DNA of 64,000 bases, from NCBI RefSeq assembly GCF_037300705.1, contig NZ_CP147776.1, positions 2,232,001 through 2,296,000 of the forward strand, read 5' to 3'. Origin of the DNA: Massilia sp. W12 (GTDB lineage Bacteria; Pseudomonadota; Gammaproteobacteria; Burkholderiales; Burkholderiaceae_D). The notes under the pieces were generated by a model that searched no databases, was not told where the DNA came from, and was given only the letters and a program-made list of their open reading frames with translations. Both the position numbers and the translations under genes were made by a program. Shown piece after piece: positions 60,893 to 64,000 of the stretch; position 1 is the first letter of the stretch; every line of letters starts with the position of its first letter.

Positions 60893-61426
60893 ATGCTTTC
60901 CCGCGATGGCGTGCATATGCGCCACATCCGCCAACATGATTTGGAACAATTCTGGCATCTGATCAACGATTTGCAGGCGCGCGGGGAATATCTTCCAGCC
61001 GGCTTGCACTCTCACCGGAAATTCATCGCTGCTTATGAAAAAGACGGCTTTTCCAGCGAAGAATTTGAGCGCCTGCTCTTGCTCAATGAAGCCGGAGAGA
61101 TCATCGGCACGCTATGGCACTTCAAATCCACCCCCTATTTCAGTGCGCGTGAAATCGGCTATGTCCTGTTTCAGACGGCAATGCGGCGTCAGGGTGTGAT
61201 GAGCACCGCCGTGGGTATGCTGGTGGATTATCTGTTCCAGACGCAACAGATCAACCGCTTGGAAATCCGCATGGATGTTGACAACGTCGCTTCAGAGCGG
61301 GTCGCGCAGAAATGCGGTTTCAGCAAAGAAGGCGTCAGCCGTGGCGCGAATTTTGTGCGCGGGCGTTATCGCGATATGTGTGTGTATGCACTCTTGCGTG
61401 CGGAGTGGGAACAGGGCAGGGCTTAA
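60893..61426 (+). CDS. GNAT family N-acetyltransferase (RimJ-like)
   Basis: A 177-residue acetyltransferase. The RimJ-type start (VHMRHIRQHDLEQFWHLIND), the EIIGTLWHF strand, AREIGYVLFQTAMRRQGVMSTAVGMLVDYLF (the acetyl-CoA loop RRQGVM) and IRMDVDNVASERVAQKCGFSKEGVSR are all present, followed by RYRDMCVYALLRAEW. Such enzymes acetylate protein N-termini, amino acids or antibiotics. Start ATG 60893 behind AAAGGAG. No nearby partner gene points to a substrate. Confidence 0.9.
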   Translation: MLSRDGVHMRHIRQHDLEQFWHLINDLQARGEYLPAGLHSHRKFIAAYEKDGFSSEEFERLLLLNEAGEIIGTLWHFKSTPYFSAREIGYVLFQTAMRRQGVMSTAVGMLVDYLFQTQQINRLEIRMDVDNVASERVAQKCGFSKEGVSRGANFVRGRYRDMCVYALLRAEWEQGRA

Positions 61427-61875
61427 TCTCAGCCGGTAAATCTGAAGGCTGTGCTACGGACAGGCTGTCACAGGGCGTTGAAATTCTCACGTCCTCATTG
61501 AGTGGATACATTGAGAACTGGAAAATTTCCGCTGATATTTTCATTAATGCATCATTTTCAGAATAATATTTTAAAAATACAATCAATAATTTCGGAGAAT
61601 CATCATTTTCCAACTTTTCAGACCATTTTCTCTCTCTCCAGACGGACTGAGGGTGTCCAATGCCCGACAAAGGCCACCCAAACAGCATCGCCATGTGCGT
61701 CAAATTGGAGGCAGCAAAGGTGAGGATCGTCTGACATTTGACTTTGGCCAAGCCGACAAATCGTGTCTTACAATGGATAGGAGCTGGCAGTGAGTGCACC
61801 AGCCCCGTCTGGTTCTCTTGGGAACTTAGGAGGAATTCTGTTTTGGCATGTATTGCGACAGCGGGCGGCTTCCAT
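61335..61875 (-). pseudogene. Transposase C-terminal remnant (IS5/IS1182-like)
   Basis: In the minus-strand frame that runs from a stop at about 61876 down to 61335, the part read near 61760-61690 (KTRFVGLAKVKCQTILTFAA, then NLTHMAMLFG) resembles the C-terminal end of IS5/IS1182-type transposases. No catalytic DDE residues, no intact start and no inverted repeats were found, so it is a remnant. The surrounding 61427-61928 is AT-richer than its neighbours, fitting an insertion scar; no other gene is seen in that stretch. Confidence 0.55.
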
Positions 61876-61928
61876 CAATGCATTAATTTCCTTCTAATGA
61901 TTTCAGAAATTTCCAAAGAAACAAAGCC

Positions 61929-62516
61929 ATGAACCAATACAAAAAACACGGCATCCTCGGCGCAATTTCGATTCAAGCCAAAGTCCTGGCGCTGTTGATT
62001 GGCCTCATGTGGCTTGAAGAAGTGGTCGATTTTGTGCTGCGTGGTGCGCTCAATCAATATGGCATTGTGCCGCGCAGCTTGATAGGTTTGCGCGGAATCG
62101 TGTTGGCGCCATTTCTGCATGGCAATTTCACACATCTCATCGCCAATACCCTGCCTTTTGCCGTCCTGGCCTGGTTTGTGATGCTGCGCAGCATGCGGGA
62201 TTTTGTGACGGTCAGCTTGTTGGTGATGCTGATTGGCGGCTTGGGCACATGGTTGGTCGCTGCGAGTAACACGGTGCATATCGGCGCCAGCGGCATGATT
62301 TTCGGCTATCTGGGTTTTTTGCTGGCGCGCGGTTTTTTTGAGCGCAGTTGGATGGCTGTTTTACTGTCTGTCGCGGTGGCCTTTGTGTATGGCGGCGCTC
62401 TATGGGGCGTGCTGCCGGGGCAAGCGGGCATTTCCTGGCAAGGACATTTGTTTGGCTTTGTTGGCGGCGTGCTGGCGGCGAAGTGGACGCCGGTAAAGGC
62501 CAAACCGCGCCGATGA
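61929..62516 (+). CDS. Rhomboid family intramembrane serine protease
   Basis: A 195-residue rhomboid protease with about six membrane helices. The catalytic serine is Ser121 in HIGASGMIFGYLGF, the partner His is His173 in WQGHLFGFVGG, and the HGNFTHLIANTLPF segment (64-77) provides the conserved His and Asn in TM2. It is probably in the inner membrane and cuts transmembrane substrates. Start ATG 61929. It lies directly after the transposase remnant and is convergent with a truncated RlmI-type gene. Confidence 0.92.
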   Translation: MNQYKKHGILGAISIQAKVLALLIGLMWLEEVVDFVLRGALNQYGIVPRSLIGLRGIVLAPFLHGNFTHLIANTLPFAVLAWFVMLRSMRDFVTVSLLVMLIGGLGTWLVAASNTVHIGASGMIFGYLGFLLARGFFERSWMAVLLSVAVAFVYGGALWGVLPGQAGISWQGHLFGFVGGVLAAKWTPVKAKPRR

Positions 62517-62553
62517 GGCGCGGCTTGCTTTGCGCGGAATCTGTTCAATTCCC

Positions 62554-63192
62554 TTATTTCGGATAGTGAAACCCGGTGCGGATATCCATAGGCCGCAGCC
62601 GCCCGCCATCGCGCACCATCAGGCGCTGCGGCGGCTCGTCGCCGGCCAGCGCGCGCTGGATGGGCGGCAAGCCTTCGCTCTTGCGCATGGGCGTATCGCC
62701 GCGCTGATAGACGTTATTGCATTGTGTGGCTTTGATCAGGGCTTGCGCAATCGCCACTTTCCACAGCTCGACGCCAGCAGCGTTGAACTGGCACACCAGA
62801 TAACCATCAGGGCCGCCATAGCTCTGCACCAGCAAGCCGGGCAAGCCTTCCTGCTCGCCGTCAATCAGCAAAAACAAGTCCTGCGGATCGGCAGCCTGCA
62901 GTGCGGCGGCGCGTTTGCTGAAGGCGGCTTGCACGCGCCGTTTGATCATGGCGTGGTCGATCGGCTCGTCTTCGCGCAAGGTCCAGACGCGCGCAGCGGC
63001 GACCTGGGATTTGGCGTTATAGGCGGCGCGCGCCAGAAATTGGCGCGCTGAGGTTTGCACCAGCGCTGTGCTGCCCGGCGTATTGCGCTCCTTCGGCGTG
63101 CCTTCGACTTTTTCGATGGCGGTGGCGTAAATCAGCGGGTCGCCGGCGAGCAAGCGTTTTTCCTTGCCTTGTTTGATGGTGATAATCAGCAT
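62554..63192 (-). pseudogene. RlmI-like protein lacking the methyltransferase domain
   Basis: A 212-residue protein matching the N-terminal PUA-like and central EEHEE part of 23S rRNA methyltransferase RlmI (family about 390 residues): IKQGKEKRLLAGDPLIYATAI, LARAAYNAKSQVAAARVWTL, LFLLIDGEQEGLPGLLVQSYG, and GLPPIQRALAGDEPPQRLMVRDGG. It then stops at DIRTGFHYPK, where full-length relatives continue with GxKTGFFxDQR and the SAM-binding domain. The catalytic domain is absent from the frame and from the sequence up to the rhomboid gene. A pseudogene left by deletion is most likely; a functional short protein is possible. The gap to the next upstream gene is 26 bases. Confidence 0.65.
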
Positions 63193-63218
63193 ATTTTCTG
63201 TATTTCCTGTGTTGGTGA

Positions 63219-63668
63219 TTACTTCGCCCGGCGCGCCAATTCCCGATCCAGCGCATTGGCGAAGTTTTGGCGGTCGGCCTGGTTGAACGGGGCCGGGCCG
63301 CCGGTATCGACGCCGGCGCCGCGCAGTTCTTCCATGAAGGCGCGCATGCTCAGTTGCTGGGCAATCGTGTCCTTGGTGTACCACTCGCCGCGCGGATTGA
63401 GCGGCAGACCACCTTTTTCCAGCACCTGCGCAGCTAATGGAATGTCGGCGGTGATGACGATGTCGCCGGGGTTGAGCCGGGCTAGGATTTCGGCGTCCGC
63501 CGCATCCGCGCCCGCTGGCGCCTGAAATGCGCGGATGAAACGCGAGCCGGGCACGCGCAGCAATTGGTTGGCCACCAGGGTGAGCTGGAGTTGGCGGCGC
63601 TCGGCCAGCCGGTACAGAATATCCTTGATGACGGCAGGGCAGGCGTCAGCATCAACCCAGATGTGCAT
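63219..63668 (-). CDS. DUF188 (YaiI/YqxD family) protein
   Basis: A 149-residue cytoplasmic protein of the DUF188 family. It opens [25 protein letters not shown] with the conserved acidic pair DAD and Cys, contains [43 protein letters not shown] and ends [19 protein letters not shown]-like nuclease fold is suggested for the family but not established. Start ATG 63668. Confidence 0.92.
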   Translation of the reverse strand: MHIWVDADACPAVIKDILYRLAERRQLQLTLVANQLLRVPGSRFIRAFQAPAGADAADAEILARLNPGDIVITADIPLAAQVLEKGGLPLNPRGEWYTKDTIAQQLSMRAFMEELRGAGVDTGGPAPFNQADRQNFANALDRELARRAK

Positions 63669-63776
63669 AGTGTGAGGGGGCAGAGTTACAGGACGCCACA
63701 TTGTAAAGCATCCTTCATCCCCGCCTTGGGCGATAATACGGCCTTACGCATTTTGCCCACCAATTTTGGAATCCCC

Positions 63777-64000
63777 ATGGAAATCAAGGTAAATTTTCTC
63801 GACAAGCTTCGTCTTGAGGCCAAATTTGACGACTTCACCGTCATCGCAGACCAGCCGATCCGCTACAAGGGCGACGGCTCCGCGCCGGGGCCGTTTGACT
63901 ATTTTCTGGTTTCCTCGGCCATGTGCGCCGCCTATTTCGTGAAGCTGTATTGCAATACGCGCGATATCTCGACCGAGAATATCCGTCTCTCCCATAACAA
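63777..64000 (+). CDS. OsmC/YcaO domain protein, N-terminal part (runs off window)
   Basis: From ATG 63777 the frame is open to the window end (74 complete codons). It reads MEIKVNFLDKLRLEAKFDDF, then IADQPIRYKGDGSAPGPFDYFLVSS and MCAAYFVKLYC, the start of the OsmC-like domain with the conserved Cys. The exact form matches the OsmC domain/YcaO domain proteins of betaproteobacteria, in which a YcaO domain follows; that part is outside the window. Confidence 0.85.
   Translation, partial: MEIKVNFLDKLRLEAKFDDFTVIADQPIRYKGDGSAPGPFDYFLVSSAMCAAYFVKLYCNTRDISTENIRLSHN

Noticed and set aside
1-64000. CRISPR arrays, tRNA or rRNA genes, prophage
   Set aside because: Both strands were scanned by eye; no repeat-spacer pattern, no clover-leaf with conserved T-loop, and no phage structural genes were found.

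Overview
The window looks like a chromosome segment of a betaproteobacterium of the order Burkholderiales, probably Oxalobacteraceae-like. The pointers are the glnA - DUF4124-type gene - ntrB - ntrC order, the nudJ - mnmA pair, a three-gene pnt transhydrogenase, an OsmC/YcaO-type protein, a DUF349 protein, a PhaZ7-like depolymerase, and moderately high GC with GCG- and TTG-rich codon use. This placement is inference from gene content; no rRNA or tRNA gene and no CRISPR array was seen.

Layout. 1-7.1 kb: partial TPR protein, PLP-dependent trans-sulfuration enzyme with a divergent LysR regulator, secreted PhaZ7-like PHB depolymerase and a long CoA-transferase. 7.5-14.4 kb: seven-gene surface-sugar operon (KdsC-like phosphatase, GatZ/KbaZ-like aldolase subunit, glycosyltransferase, cupin, fused nucleotidyltransferase-kinase, second glycosyltransferase, methyltransferase). 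14.6-17 kb: secreted M28 peptidase and a DUF2809 membrane protein. 17.4-26.8 kb: a minus-strand accessory operon of eight genes: six beta-rich or unknown proteins without signal peptides (several TULIP/lipid-binding-like by eye), a papain-like cysteine protease and a long-chain-type polyprenyl synthase. Two of its proteins end in the same C-terminal motif. This is the strongest candidate for an undescribed system. 27.1-33.1 kb: rhodanese and the nitrogen-regulation block, with two NtrC-type sites and a sigma-54 promoter ahead of glnA. 33.1-39.5 kb: seven-gene lipid-modification operon (FAD oxidase, DUF1365, Cfa, chalcone-isomerase-like, DUF3833 lipoprotein, SDR, NTF2-like), mostly joined by ATGA overlaps, with a divergent TetR regulator. 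39.6-41.3 kb: lipocalin-like protein, a beta-strand-repeat protein and a small secreted protein. 41.5-50.6 kb: exported proteins (truncated hemoglobin, DUF3034, cupredoxin-like protein, ceramidase, TorF-type porin, DUF2147, and a trio of membrane/Tat-type PLP enzyme, lactone oxidase and cytochrome c). 51-64 kb: housekeeping genes (DUF349, mnmA, nudJ, pnt operon with panD inside it, hemH), GNAT, a transposase remnant, rhomboid protease, an RlmI-like protein lacking its methyltransferase domain, DUF188, and the start of an OsmC/YcaO protein.

How genes work together. GlnA, NtrB and NtrC form a classical nitrogen circuit whose cis-sites are visible. The sugar operon can be read as aldol condensation, dephosphorylation, re-phosphorylation, nucleotide activation, transfer and methylation. 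The lipid operon would modify membrane acyl chains under TetR control. The 17-27 kb operon pairs enzymes for polyprenyl synthesis and proteolysis with putative lipid-binding proteins; its function is unknown.
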